Positions 1-14,300 of a DNA stretch of 64,000 nt are shown here, in pieces; the stretch's first letter is position 1, and each line of letters begins with the position of its first letter. Location of the stretch: contig NOWV01000009.1 of the NCBI GenBank assembly GCA_003344405.1, positions 682,001 to 746,000 on the forward strand, read 5' to 3'. This stretch comes from Trichoplax sp. H2. Lineage: Eukaryota; Placozoa; Uniplacotomia; Trichoplacea. Both the position numbers and the translations under genes were made by a program. Below the pieces are notes generated by a model. The model was given only the letters and a program-made list of their open reading frames with translations, ran no database searches and had not been told where the DNA came from.

Positions 1-670
1 CATTATTTAAATTGATTTCTTAATTATAATTATTACCACGTGTGTATGTAGTTGTTAGCTTAATCCCTTTTCAATGCATAATCTGCTGAATTTCTTACTC
101 TGGATTTCCCTTTATGTCATAAATAACTCTGGTTGAAAAGTTGAAACGCTCCAGTACAATCTTAACCAGCTTTGAGTTGATGTTGCATTGTATGCCATTC
201 TTAGGTAATTGATATAGAAACTAGCGACGCAACGGAAACCATAACTGTCTCTTTCTTCGGAGAAAACTCCATGTATGTAGCTTGGATTCTTTGACAGCGT
301 CGAATATATTTCATTAATATGATACTGCTTTCAGCTATATCATATGTAGCTACTTTAAGATATGCAAGCTGCATTAATTTTGCTCATTTACCGATTTTCA
401 TGTTAATAATGAAACAACAGGGAAAGCTTCAAGTCAAGTTCAAATTCAATCCGGTTATGGAATTGCAAGGAAAAGAGGAAAATGATAAAGACAGGGATGC
501 ATTCGAAAAGTTAGATCAGATAAAAATATATGTAGAACTTGCAATATACGCATAGACATATAGAGACATAGTTCTTAGCATAGGATTATCCATTTTCGCA
601 CTAACACTCACACTAGTTAGTGTGAGGGACAAATCAATTGTACTAAGAGACTACATGACTTCGTGAATAG
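1..670. other. 5' region of the PWWP3-like gene, exons unresolved
   Basis: The first well-supported exon of the downstream gene (671) starts in mid-codon, so at least one coding exon must lie upstream, here or beyond the left edge. The best candidate is a Lys/Glu-rich open stretch inside 319-555 whose translation (around GKEENDKDRDAFEKLDQ) looks protein-like, but I could not find a donor and acceptor pair that joins it in frame. No repeat or RNA gene is visible. Confidence 0.35.
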
Positions 671-2552
671 CTTTGTTCGGAAAGATAGAAGCAAAAGAAA
701 TGTTTAAAAAAGCTATGACTGAAGCCAAAGACTACATTAAAGATCAATACCGAGTATCCAAGATAGACAATGGTATAAATTTACATTCTTGTCTGTAAGA
801 CAATAACTTATAACGGCTCTTAACTAAAGAGATACTTATACGATTGACTCCGAATTACAGGCGACAAGAACAATAACACAACGGATGAAGAAGTAACTCG
901 TATGTTGTACTAGTTTTTAAAATTTTATTTTAATACCACGGATTTACTAAAGTATCGTATGTTATTTAATTATGAAAAACTTTTATTTTAAAAATTATTA
1001 GGAACTCCTGAACCTGGTGATATAATTTGGTACAAACACAAATTGCTTTCCTACTGGCCGGCAATGGTAAGATAAATATCAGATGAATTTTCATACGTAT
1101 TTGCAACATGTGCTTAACTCTGACACACTCGGACTGTTATTAGATCTATGATATTCTTGGCACGAATAAGGCTGCAAAATTTATTATCATCTTCTTTCAA
1201 ATTCAAGACATGTATGTGTAATTTACTTTATCGACTATTAGCAAATCAAACTATAATTTTAACTGAAGTTATATTACATTGTAATGATGCGTTGATGCGT
1301 CTCTAAGCGTTTTTTCGATAGAAGGAACTGTTATTGAGAAAAGAATTCTTTCTAACGTAGATACAGTATTCCAAATACACGAAAATGGCAATTTTTTGAT
1401 GAATGCCAAGAACATAGAGTACGAACTGAGTGATTGATATACCGATTCCTTAACGTTAATAAATAAATTAATTATTAGTTATTGGATTTTGTTGATGGAA
1501 GGCGAGACATCTTGAAGGGAAACTCCATGAAGATTTTACGCAAGCCGTAAATCTTGCTGAGTCTTTCCTGAACCGCACAGATGAGGGTATATTTCAATCG
1601 GTAGTTTCATAGGTATTGAATTATTGATTTGCGATTTTTGCCTAATTTCGTTTTATCATAGATATTGAATTTTTAGCTGAAGAAATTCTTAAATATGGTA
1701 CGGATACACTATAAATTTATTCATAACATGCAGTAGAACAGATTCGGTGAAGGAATCCTTTACTAATTTTAATTAATACATTTTATTACTAGAAAGTGAA
1801 AATGAAGATGAAATCGAAGATGATGATACAGTTATTAATCGGTATGAATTAACTGCAATTTGATAGTTAACTCAAATTTAAGCCAAGTTAACGACAAATC
1901 TGGTCATGTTGTAGCCAGTTAAGCCAGGATTTAATGAATATCATCGTGAGTGATGATATGAAGAGCATGCTTAAGAGAATACATGCTGGGGAAGAAAGTA
2001 GTTGGCGTCATCATACTTTTACACTGGGAAGTAGGTCGGCTATTGCGAATCTAAAATTGCAAGCTGGCTTTGGACCAATACACAAAAATCAAGTAAGTAA
2101 TATATAGGCTTCGTTAGTTTAACGAGGCCCCTGTCACTCAGAAGAACATTGGTCAGCGAAAATCAATCTTGTCATATTTTATAATAATACTGACTAATTG
2201 TTGCCATTTACGTGATTTTAAATATTGGGGACATAGTACCACGAATTGATGAGTACGCTAGAAGAAATTTATTATGAAATCAACAACGACTTAAATCCGG
2301 AAGATATATTTTTTCAGTGTCACAGTTATTGCTATGATGTTCTCCTGCCTGAGGTATTTTGCTGCTTACTATTTGATTTTAAGCACTAACGCAGTTTTGA
2401 CTTTAGGTAGAATGTACAGTAAACGGTTTTACTCATGTAGTATACTCCAAGAAGTAATACTATTCATGTTTCAATTTTAGGCTATTATACGTTCCCTTCG
2501 ATCACATTACAACTTGACATTAGAAGAAGCTGAAAAGAAATATTTATCGTAA
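671..2552 (+). CDS. PWWP3A: PWWP-domain chromatin protein, PWWP3/MUM1 (EXPAND1)-like, 5' incomplete
   Basis: Eleven exons join in frame: 671-772, 861-899, 1002-1066, 1144-1211, 1361-1418, 1502-1586, 1662-1697, 1793-1841, 1924-2092, 2237-2353, 2481-2552 (stop TAA). A PWWP core begins with GDIIWYKHKLLSYWPAM (1014-1066), followed by a WQFFDECQEH segment, a helix with EDFTQAVNLAESFL, an acidic linker (ESENEDEIEDDD), and a C-terminal part with SSWRHHTF and YDVLLPEAIIRSLRSHY. The order and the VLLPEAII signature match the C-terminal half of vertebrate MUM1/PWWP3A, a nuclear protein that binds nucleosomes or methylated histone through PWWP and acts in DNA-damage chromatin opening. The protein ends soon after the KYL of the family consensus and lacks the usual basic tail. 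Family assignment is firm; the 5' end is not, and symbol choice among PWWP3A/B is arbitrary. Confidence 0.8.
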
Positions 2553-2849
2553 ATATACTATCCTTTCCATTTTCTGTAAAATGAGTAAATGAAATTTGTA
2601 TATGTCTATACATTCTGCTATAGATATCGTACATTGTAGTGTATAGAAATTATGTAATATCAAAAATACTGTTGATTCTAACAGTTGCGGTATACATGTA
2701 TGGCAACTTGTAGTACTTTTGTAATTTGTGCTTATGTAATTTGAGCTTATTTCATAATGCTCAAAAACGGAATCGCTTGACTGCGTCATGATCTACTTTG
2801 GAGCTACAGCAGGTTATTATATAGATTACAGTTCCTTTTCTGTACTTTC

Positions 2850-2855
2850 AATAAA
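2850..2855 (+). terminator. poly(A) signal AATAAA of the PWWP3-like gene
   Basis: Canonical AATAAA about 300 bp after the stop codon at 2552, in AT-rich DNA followed by T-rich sequence. It is the first canonical signal at a sensible distance. Confidence 0.45.
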
Positions 2856-5800
2856 ACTGTTAATTTTGTATTTAGAATCACGTTTTATAATTCAAATTTG
2901 AATACTCTTTTAAGTGTATCAATTGTAGATAAATGATAAGAGCAAGAAACGAAAGCGTACGTAGGAATAAACATGGAAATTTTCCAACAATTTTTCGAGA
3001 TTCTGGCCTCGAACCCTTTACAAATAATTTAAATACTTATAGTCTTTAAACTAGTTATTCAACATAGCATGCATGCCTGAAATAAGAATGTAATAGAAGA
3101 AACTGTCTTCACTTTCTAAAGTTTAACTAGAATACCGCACTCACTATGCGTATTTTGCTTGAGAGGTAACTCTGAAATGTTTATATTACTGAGTTTTCCG
3201 GAACTATGACTGGACAAGTTATTAGCATATTTAAACAGACTTAGCTGAATACATTCCCGGTCACGTATAATGGAAAAGGTAATGATACCTTCCAAATCTT
3301 ATATATGTTGAAGTAATATCTGGCATAGGCGCGCTAACAGGTACAGTAATTCCGAATTTATAGTGTAAAATTATATCACTATTGTTAATAAGCTATACTA
3401 TGCCAGTGTACATGTACATTGTACAATTATGATACCTGATTATTTCGAGAAAACTACGTCACGGAATTGATCTTCATCGCTATTATGAAACTTTTAGCAC
3501 ATTACTTACTTTGGACTCTTGGGAAACTATCATTGTTTTCCAGACTTGAATTTACGTGCTGTCTTCCATGAACCCTTTTCGTTCATAGTAATCGCAACCA
3601 AAATTATTTATTATGACAAATGAATAAAAAATTGAAGGTGTAGTAACAAGATGAGAACTTAAACCTCATACGATTGCGACACCGACTATCAAACAGAGAA
3701 GCACACTATTAAAAACAGTATGCTCAGTTGCTCACTGCTTAACTCCATCCTACATTTGACGTCATAGACACTAATTATAATAAGTATATACTGGCTTATG
3801 TTTGGCAGTACCACAGCAGATATTTTGAGGAATTGACGTATACCGAATTACAGTAAATAATCAATAGAAGCCAACATTGACAATTACTTGTTATTCAGAT
3901 TGACATTTCCAAGATATCTTATGATGTAAGGCATGAAAAATTATTTTAAGTTTCAATAGTTACTATAAGTTACAGATAGCCCTATTTTAAAATTCAAAAT
4001 GGATAAAAACGGGTGGAGAGAGAAATTAGAAATAATAAATAAATGAAACAGGCATACCTTTACTAATTCTTATCAGACTAAGGAAGCAATTATAATTTCA
4101 TAAATTGTTGTGAATATCAGTTTATGTTTTCTTAAACTTGGCTTTATAAAACAAGAAGTAAATATCGTACTTTTAAACAACCAAAAGATTTACGGAAAAA
4201 AAACTTAAGTCAAAGCGATATATACACGTATATCAATTACGAGTATATCTAGGGAACAAAAGAAAGAAGAAAACGGAAATATACAAAACTTAACTTCACA
4301 GTGAATGACATCTACTATTGTAATCTTTGAATATATATTGCACTTTTAAGCCAAAAAGACTTCAATTTATTCTAAACTTAGAAAAGGAAGTACTATATAA
4401 GCCTTTTAATTGACGTTTGGAGTATCCTGTACGTAACATGTAAAGAAATTATAGGAACTACCTAAAAACGATACTTACTTTTTAAGTAGACCCTGGAAAT
4501 TATCATTAGCTACTATATTTCCGGCCTATGCTGATAGAGTATAAATGAAGTGATCTTTATATTTATCTGCTCGTATATCTACATATTAACTACGATAAAA
4601 TAATTTCAGTAAGTATGAAGTTGTATACTGTATGTATGAACAGATAGCTACGTAAAATATGAAGCAAAGAAATTACGTACTGCTAGAAGCAAATCTGTAA
4701 TCAGTTATCGCCTGCTTTGAAATGCCAGACAAAGTGACGCCTGATAGTATAAACTAGATCCTAGTAGCTCATGTTGTTTGCTAGTCATTTTTCTGCCTAC
4801 TGTTGTATGAGTACAATAAATCTATTAGCAGCCCGATATTCAAGTATTACAGTATTTGTTGATGCCTAGATATGGCCATAAATTACACTGCTATCCTTTC
4901 ATAGTAGCCCAGATTACGTTCATGTTTCAGGTATTGTGTTTACTGTTATACACAGTTCAAGATGCCACATTTCTCTGCGACCTAATTAAGCATTTATTTA
5001 TGATCCAACCTCTATAACTATCATATCATCTAACTACTTGGTTCTTTTATGTCTACATATACGTTGTCGATAGCAAATTTCATATATTTTCCAGTAATTC
5101 AATAGGCATAGGTCCATTAAAGCGCACATGGATACTGCCACCCTCTAAATTATTTGTATAATCAACATGAGTGTACTTATTTATAAATTTATTTTTGAAA
5201 AATTTATATATACTCGTATATATACGTGCCTATATATAGAGAGTCAACTGATTTCGTATATGCAACATTTACTTTTGTGAATTACTCTGTAGTAGTATAT
5301 GATATATGCATTTAGAGTGGATTAGTGCTAATTCAGAATGATTGGATACACGACATCCCAAGTCTTTCCAACTATCCCTCACTTAAAAACTCCCAGCTTT
5401 TATACCCTGGACGGAGGATTATACCGTAACACTTGCAAGCTCTAACCATTGTGGTTCATCTATACGGCCTTAACATACATAGCCTTTCTGTGCTATACTA
5501 TACTTTGGTAGCCTCGGGTATAAGTCTGTTTGTACAGACTGCATGTATTAGTTGTTGATAATAATATTAAGAATACAATACAATATATCTTGCATGCGAG
5601 GTATATTTTAACAGATAAAGTCACAAATAGGCAAGCTTAATCATCAAGTTAAGAATGTTACGAAATACGAATATTATCACGTATTTTCTATCAATTGACA
5701 GGTTAAGAGAATAAGCCCCTGGGCGACATCTCAAACGAACCTCCGGATTTTATATCATTTCCCATAATATCCATGTATAACTGTATAAATGACCTAATGA

Positions 5801-8800
5801 TGTATTGAAACTTTTAACTGCTAGCTTATTAATAATTTCTGGTAAGAAGTTTCATTCAATAAAATTGATCACAGTAGCAATTGTCTTGTTAGCATAACTT
5901 TCAAAATATCTTATCCTAGGTAACATATCCTATTTTGGTGACTAATTTCAGTATGTATGACTATTTAGTATAGCATTTGATGCTTTTGTTTTACTATAGA
6001 CTATTTCATATTGTTATACAGAAATAGATTTAATTTGCAATTAAAATATCATAGTGGTATCAATTTCCAAGTAATTAAGTCGGAGTAAAATTCATTTTTA
6101 TTTTCCTGATAGTTTTTATTTCGATGATAGGTTTCTAATGGTCCAATGTTGTAATTTTGACGAATAATCAAACAAGCCAGCGAAATAAATTAAATCAATT
6201 ACTTGGACATAGCTTCCGACGGCATTTGCAACTGTTCGATTAAACTGAATATTTGCTCAGTAATTAAAAGTTCTGTCACATATTGGCATAAAGAAGAATG
6301 GATGGCAATACATGTTGCTACAATCTTTCAATATAGACTGTTGAATATAGTAGGTACATTTTTCAAGTAATATAGTTCGTTTCGATTATACTAGTACAAA
6401 CTCCCGTCGCTTTGCTGACGGTTTACGATAATGTGCTCATTTAACAGATAGTATTACCATTTGATAGACCTGTCAGAGGTTCAGTAACTTTATACCGTGT
6501 ATTGTATGCTGTACAAATGTACGGTACAGCACTACAATACTGTACAGGACTTTTACTTGCCAATCGATGATGAACTAGTCAGCATTAGTATTAAGCGTAA
6601 GAGCACGTATATGTTACTATACACGTACTTGCCTTACTTCGTTGCTATACTCCTATTACAACATTCATATCTTATCAAGCCTGTTCTTCTTCAGCTTATT
6701 ACCATCATTGTAATCGTCGATTCAATTAAAGCTATTAGACATTGTCTATCTATTCTTTTTTCACGTTGTGATAATTGTGTTTCCTAGTTAGTGAAATAAA
6801 ATTTCAACTGCTGCGGTTAATTATTCAACTATTGTACCCTAATAAAATAATAAGTTCAATCATTCTATTTGAATCGCATTGTTATAATGTGTTTTTATGA
6901 ATAATCTAAGTTAATGATGTCATAACTATTTGTGATTTTCATATAATCTTGTTGCCATCATAGATAGAAATTAAGGAGGTTATAAAAATTTAGTTTCAGC
7001 CGAAACATAACCTGTACAGCAAGCTAGCTATCATTACTTGATTTTATCGGCAGATCAGATATTTTTACCGAATTAGCCGGTAATTAAATTTTATTTTCAA
7101 GCAAGATATTGCTATGGAAATTTTTCTATTGATACATGTAGTGACATAGCCGAGCTACTATTCGATTTTGTAACTCTATTTCACATTTAAGCTTACTGTA
7201 TGCCAAGATAACGACTTAGCTTCGATATTAATGACATATCCTGTAAGTTGAAAGTCTTATAGGACTGAATATACTGTCCTATCCTATTCTGCGCTATCTT
7301 CTAACTCTTTGAATTTCTTCTTCACATAAAAGCAACTTACTGTTAATAATAACTTATTTTTTAAGTATCAATCTTTATCTTAGTGTTTACCTCTACTTTG
7401 ACAATCACCGATTGATTAGACATCCGTAGCTGCTACACACTTTATTAACAGAGTGAATTATTTTTATAGCCAACTATGGATATTCATATGAAAAGATTAT
7501 TGTTATTGAGAAAAATATGGTTTTTAAGAGGAGCTATTATAATGATTATATATATTTATTATTAGATTTAATAGGATGGGCTATTCTCTCATTTGGAACT
7601 ATTCATTATTATTAAAGTTAGAAGGTTGCTAAGGAGGTTCTAGTAACTTATTTGCATACTGCAGTTTGTTTACTAATGGATTGGAATAGATAAAGAGAAT
7701 ACAAATCGTCGTCACAACCACCTATTATCCAATAATTCTATAACACATACACAAAAAAGGAATCAAGGCTTTATTTAACTAAATAGATCACCATTATGGA
7801 CGCATAGTGGAATATTATTGATGCAGACTTCACCTTTTTGGTCGTTCAGTCTATTTCTACTATTATGATGATTAAAATAGAACAGTTAACTGCACTCTGA
7901 TTGTCTCTTACTATTCTATCATCTGTATCTTAGCCTGTATTGGATACCAATTTAACCCATCTAAGAAATATACGTGTATAATTACGATTTACTGATGAGT
8001 AAAAATCGAGATTCTGTTTTGTCTGGCTTCTTAGTAATAGCACGCCTAAGTATCAAAATTATTAAGAAATCAAATTACGATCATCAAATATACTGTAATT
8101 AACAAAAGGAAAAAGATTTAAAATTACTATTGAAAGTTTGAATCGTTAGGTTGCGCCTTTCAAGATTATAATAAGTACGAGTGCTTAATGGTCATCGATT
8201 AAAGACCTATCCATAAAGTGTAAGTTGAATCAATAAATCAAAGAGCGAGCATATCGGTTGTACTTAAACCAATCGATATTAAGAAAAAGTGGATCGTGAT
8301 CAAAGGTAAATGTGTATTTTTTCATTCAATTTAAATACCATTTCTTCTATCAAATTTAATGGGGTAAATTATTCTTCACTAGCGTACCGGTGCAAGTAAT
8401 GTTAAATTTAGTATATTTTTAACAATATTAACTACCGTGCCACATGATTATTAATATAACCATCTACATGATTATCTTACATAATTTTTTTTAGCATCGG
8501 TTCTTCTTATTATTGCTCCTTATACATTATAAAACGTTTGCATAGTTTCGGCTATTAATTCTCTTATATTTGCTGTTATAATAAACTTAAAACTTTGTAA
8601 CAGATTAAAATGTACGAACATCCATTTTAGCACACATAAGTATAGAAAAAATAATTATTTGCTATTGCATCCTTATTTTTTACTTTTCAAGTATACCAAT
8701 TTAACTGACGATGATTCAATTATGCAATGACTAATACGGTAAATCACCAGAAGGTCCTTTCGTTACGTAAATTAACATCATATCATCTTTTAAGAGGAGT

Positions 8801-11386
8801 AAGAAGTGTTCCATCTATAACCGTAATTTCATGATTGCTTCAAAGGCTTCCTTTGACTGCTTTTTCCATACGTTATTGTAGTATTAACAGGAAGTAAATT
8901 GTATTTAAATGAGTCAATTGATGGCTATCATAACGCGAAAGGAAATCTCAGATTTTATTTATCAATCCATTTATATCACAGCATATGTAATAAATCGTTT
9001 GCGATATTGGAAATATCATTACTTTCAGTACATTATATATATACATATATAACTATGCATCTCATGTTAAAATATGTTGAAATATAAAAATCAACGACGA
9101 AGTATTAAATTAAAAAATATTTCACACAGTGAAGTATCACCTTGTTAAAGAATGAAGTTCTAGCTTAAATTTGAAATTTACACGACTACTTTTGCTGACG
9201 ATATTCGAAGCAATTGCATTGAAATTATTTTTTTGATTTAGAAACAATACAATCTCAATGCAAGTGATCTATATTATGGACCTAATTTTTGCCTTTGTAG
9301 TATTAACTTTTTCTATTAGGATTAGTAAAGTTATCGGATTTGATTGAATTTGCGTATAGTAGTTTTTCATCCGTTTATTAAATTTGCTAGATAGTAATTT
9401 ACATCCAATTCTGTCGAATCTTTTATTCAATCAAGATGATACACCAGCTGATTCTAAATGATTTACTTTAAACTGACACCTACACTTTTCTTCGTATTAT
9501 GTTACGTCTAAAAATAATATTAATTATTTTACTAAAATCTTACTATTAAAATTATTTTTCCTCGAATTAATAGGCTTTCCAGTATTTTACCTCAAATTCT
9601 CTCCTAGCAGCCTTATAAAATTCTCCAGAAGAAAGTGAAAATCAATAATTTTTGCACTTTTCTTCCGATAAAATCTTTCTGAAACAATTTATTTTAAAGA
9701 CAGTTCATTGGCTGGATAACAACGCTCTTTGAGTAAAAGTAATCATTGTAAGGAAAAGCATACAACAGTAGCGAAAATAATAACGGGAAGATACTATAAG
9801 GTACCGTAGTTTCTAACATTTTTCCTCTATAAATAAATATACATATATATGTACTTAGAGGTGATCATTCTGCTGTTTAACAAATTTTGCTAATAGATTA
9901 TTGTAAACGTATCTACTAGAACTATCCAAACTGTTAAAGGAATTATACAAGTCTCCGTTTCATATCGATAATATTAATTTACTAACTTGGCTCATCAAAG
10001 AAAATAATCTGACAAAGAGCTCTGTCTATAAAAGTCATTTCTTCATTTTACTGTCTAACAAAATCATTAACCTCTCTACGCCTTTTCAAACTACTAAGTG
10101 ATATCTTTGTTATTGATATCCTGGATATTGTTAATCTTTCATTCATATTAACCTGTCTACTTGCTTTCATTGATAATTACATTATTTCAGTTTTCTCATC
10201 AAAGATGAATACTGGTAATTTAGTACATCAACTATTATCATTCTCACGTTAAGGTTGAGAAAAAATTATTAAAATTTTCTCAGGATAGTAGCGTAACAAG
10301 AAGAATATACAGTGGAATAGTTCATGAAAGAAATTCTTCGTCTTTCATGCTCCATCAGAATATTTAAATTTATAAAAGAACTTTTAATATTTTGTTTATT
10401 CATAACGTCATCTCATCGATCTAAACCCAGATAGAGATAATAAGAAAAAAATTCGTAATACCATAAATTGGTCAAATCTAAACAACTTGATTTCTTTCAT
10501 CATTAGCATTACGGATAAATTGAAATTCAATTTTACGACAAACAGTCATCAAATTCAAGTCAAAAGCTGTTTAAGCCTAGGAATACATGAAAGATATTTC
10601 ATTGGCACATTTATCAAAAATTAAATAAGATAGAGAGTCCCGTCTAATTATTTATTAATGCTATTCTATTCTTGACTGATCATTTCTTCGAATCATGAAC
10701 TTTAATTATTGAAGTGGAGCCCTCAGTCAGCATTGAATAGTGAAGATTAAAGGGAAATTACTTTATTTTATATTTTTTAACATTTATCGTCAGTTTTAAT
10801 CACCTTTAACTGATAAAACTGCGTTTATGATTACTTATATCTATTGATAACTAACGTGCCCATTAGATTGAATTTTCAACTTATTGACATTTACCCTCAA
10901 CTATTTAAACATTAGCGCTACATCAAACTACAATCAATATATGATTGTTAATTAATCTGAAGTCAAACTCAAGGAAAAGTAATTGAACATCTAAATTGTC
11001 TGGTTGTTCCTGTTAAATTGTTTATATATATATACCAAGTTAATTAGATTAAATTTATAACATGTTTACCATTTAAATTGCTAAGTTGTCATCTGTAAGT
11101 AGATCATCGGGCGCGATATTGGTTATTTAACCTAGAGTTCACTCGAATTTTACAAATTAATTTCGAATTGATTCAGTAACAGTACTAAATATTGGAAAAA
11201 TCTAATATTGTTTTTGTTATCATACCTTCTACATATCAATTCTGCATATTCTTTATCACGTATTAAAAATTTCTTCTTTAACGTTATCTAACATTACTCT
11301 TTACTACCAATCGAAAATTGATCGCTACTATTTATATATTTCTCTTGCCTATTAGTCGGGGTAAAGTTGACGTAAGATTTTAAATT
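2856..11386. other. 8.5-kb gene-poor stretch between PWWP3-like and NCX genes
   Basis: I see no supportable coding exon in about 8.5 kb on either strand. Open stretches such as 6497-6787 and 8899-9087 translate to low-complexity or unrecognised peptide. A weak instance of the pentamer pattern (GTACGGTACAGC, TACTGTACAGG) sits at 6515-6553. Short AT-alternating tracts occur near 5207-5236, 9037-9053, 9836-9850 and 11022-11033. The stretch may contain the NCX promoter, 5' UTR exons and a long first intron, but nothing in the sequence fixes their positions. Confidence 0.5.
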
Positions 11387-14300
11387 ATGGCTGCCATCCC
11401 AAATGGAAGTACGTTCTATAATTTTAGTAACGGTTTCATCGTTGAATATGACGGATCGTGCAGTAGTTGGCTATTAATAATAGGTGAAAATTTTTGGCAT
11501 CCAGCTGTACGTTGCATCCTATACATTGCTGCTATGATTTACTTATTTGTTGGTGTTGCAATCATGTCTGACGTCTTTATGGGTGCTATTGAAGTTATAA
11601 CGAGCAAAAAGAAAACTGTTATTACTTACGACCGTGAAACCGGTGAACAGGCGACTAAAGAAGTATTAATATGGAATGAGACGGTAGCCAATCTATCGTT
11701 AATGGCGTTAGGTTCATCGGCGCCCGAGATTTTGCTATCTATTGTTGAAACAGTCTCTGAAATATCTGATCCTAACAGTGTAGCTGATGGTTTAGGGTCA
11801 TTTACTATTATTGGTTCAGCGTCATTTAATTTATTAATTATAACCGCAGTTTGTATCGTTAGCGTACCGGCTCCTCATTATAAACGCGTTAAAGAGTTTG
11901 GCGTTTTTATTATCACGGCAATATGGTCGGTATTTGCTTATGTGTGGATGTTGATTGTAACTACCGTATGGACGCCTAATAAAATTGATATATTCGAAGC
12001 ATGGATTACATTAGCCTTTTTCCCATTACTTATATTAACTGCTTGGGCCCAAGATAATGGTTGGTGGTGGAAAAGACATTCCCAAATATTACCTAATGAG
12101 GATAAATCACTAACGGTAAGGATTCGTAAATTTTTCTTTGCTGGTTATGCTCTAAATTATTAAAATGAAGCATATACCCTCACCCATAATTTGATTTTCT
12201 TCTCGATATTTTACTTAAGTTATCTATTCGATCGTAGACTAATTAAGATTACTTTAAGATCATTAGCAAGCGATAATTTAGTTTAGTTGTCATATTTTGG
12301 TATCAGAAGGTTAGTAGGTATAATACTGAGTTGAAAGTATTGAGCTTTTTAACGCCAAGTTTTTAATATTATCAACCTATCATTCATTAACAATAATTAT
12401 ATACTTCCAGAATAAATCAATCAGTACAGATAGTTTGCAATGAAAATTTTATTTTATTCAGCTAATATGAAAAATGATAATCAAATGCAATTTTTGTCAA
12501 TAATGTAATTAGTGTACAGCAAATACGCTTTAAAATAATGCGATATTTGACCTCCTAATTCCATTATCAATTTCTTTATGGATCTTAATACATTATTAAA
12601 AAATTTTGATATCAAGGGCATAGTATATAATGGTACAGAATATAAGGTCATATATACTAGCACTTGAAGAAAGGTTACAATGTTTCGATTTCGACTTCGT
12701 CTGATAACTATTTTACAGCAAAAACTCTATAAAAACAAAGTAAAATATGACGTTGGATTTTTGTAATATTATAAAAGCGTCTAGTTTAATTCGAAGATAT
12801 TTAAAATTTTAGATTTCTGCAGCACATGTTCTTATAGATCTAATCATCATCGCAATGATAACGGAGGACTTAATTTTGTGACCTTCCAATTATTAATTTT
12901 ACTATTGATGAATTAAAAACACATTTTATAGACTTGATTAAAAGCATTATTATATGTTTATTAAATTTTCATTCAAAATGGTAGTAACCGCTGTTTTGAT
13001 GTTAAAGATCAATTGAAGTTAGGTAGCTAATTTAATTTAAGGTCACTAGTTTTTGTCTTGTTTATTCTATCATGCTAATGGATAATGGTACGATATATTA
13101 AATCAAAAAGACAATCAAGTATGTTATGCTTTTATATATATAGCATACAGACATAGTTATACATACGTAAAAATAATCAGATACGCTTATTAAAAAATTA
13201 TTAGAGGTGAAATTCATCCTACTTACGATTGGCTTTGATAGAAAAATAATTTGTAAAATCGTACAGTATTAAAAATAGCCTTACTTTTTTGGTTTTTAAT
13301 TATTTCATTGGTATAGCCAGTTTATTCTTTATTTTTGATGATACTGCTTTACACCTGGCTTAATTTTTGCAAAAATACTGCAAGTTTTATAGAGTGTTCA
13401 TCGATAATTATTAATTAACGGCATGATGCAATAAGACATCATACCATAGTATCAATACTGGACTACTCTATCTTGCTATTTCTGTAGCAATCTCATAATA
13501 ATATAGTAAATTAATTCGAACTTTACTGTCTTCTTTCTGGATTTGCGATCCGTACATACGGAGATATTTTTGTTACATTAACATTTCCATATAGACAGAT
13601 CGTTTGACATGGAATTTATTAATACTTACGGTACTGCATTTGTCAAAATGACTGACAAGGTTTCCTTTATGAATGACTTTAGGTACGCGTTGTCGGCGGT
13701 AAAAGCCGCCATCCATCTGCCTCTATCATACGGAGTACTTCTAGAGAATTATCAAATGTTCACCGAGAAAGCGTTGCTTCTGCTCATAATAGCACTTACG
13801 ACCTGGAGTCGGTTACGAAATTGAATCCTGGCGAAAATAGGAGTCGAGCAAAGTAAATTAGATTAAATAATTAATAGGCTGTATTGCAAAATTATTGCTA
13901 AATTAATTTCTACTAGTATACGTTGTAATAAGTAACTAATCACAAAAAGATTGTCATTTCTTTTAAGGACTCGGCTATTTTAATTTAAATGTACAGTACA
14001 CCGTTAGTGAAACGTGATCTATTGCTGCATCGTATTCTATTTATATCAATTTGCTTTAATTCCGGTACTTATCCAGTTCCGCCCGCACAAGTATTTCCAG
14101 AAGTAGCTTTGTCTATGAAGACCATGGTAAAATACAAGTAGATATTAAACCCTCAAATAGCTTTGCTCGAGCTAGGTAAGCAGTTTTGAGTGCGTATAAT
14201 CTTATTGTTACTTCCTAGTGAGGTTATAATCTTATAATTTTCCTGTAAAATTTCGAAAAATCAGTGTTAAAACCTTTTAGTTCGACAAATGACGTATATT

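Noticed and set aside
6497-6787. 96-codon plus-strand frame with a hydrophobic middle
   Set aside because: Starts within a pentamer-like patch, no recognisable domain, and codon content like the surrounding AT-rich DNA.
13609-13682. Open frame running into NCX exon 2
   Set aside because: Wrong frame. The exon proper begins at 13683 after CTTTAG and reads [12 protein letters not shown], which continues exon 1 on a codon boundary.
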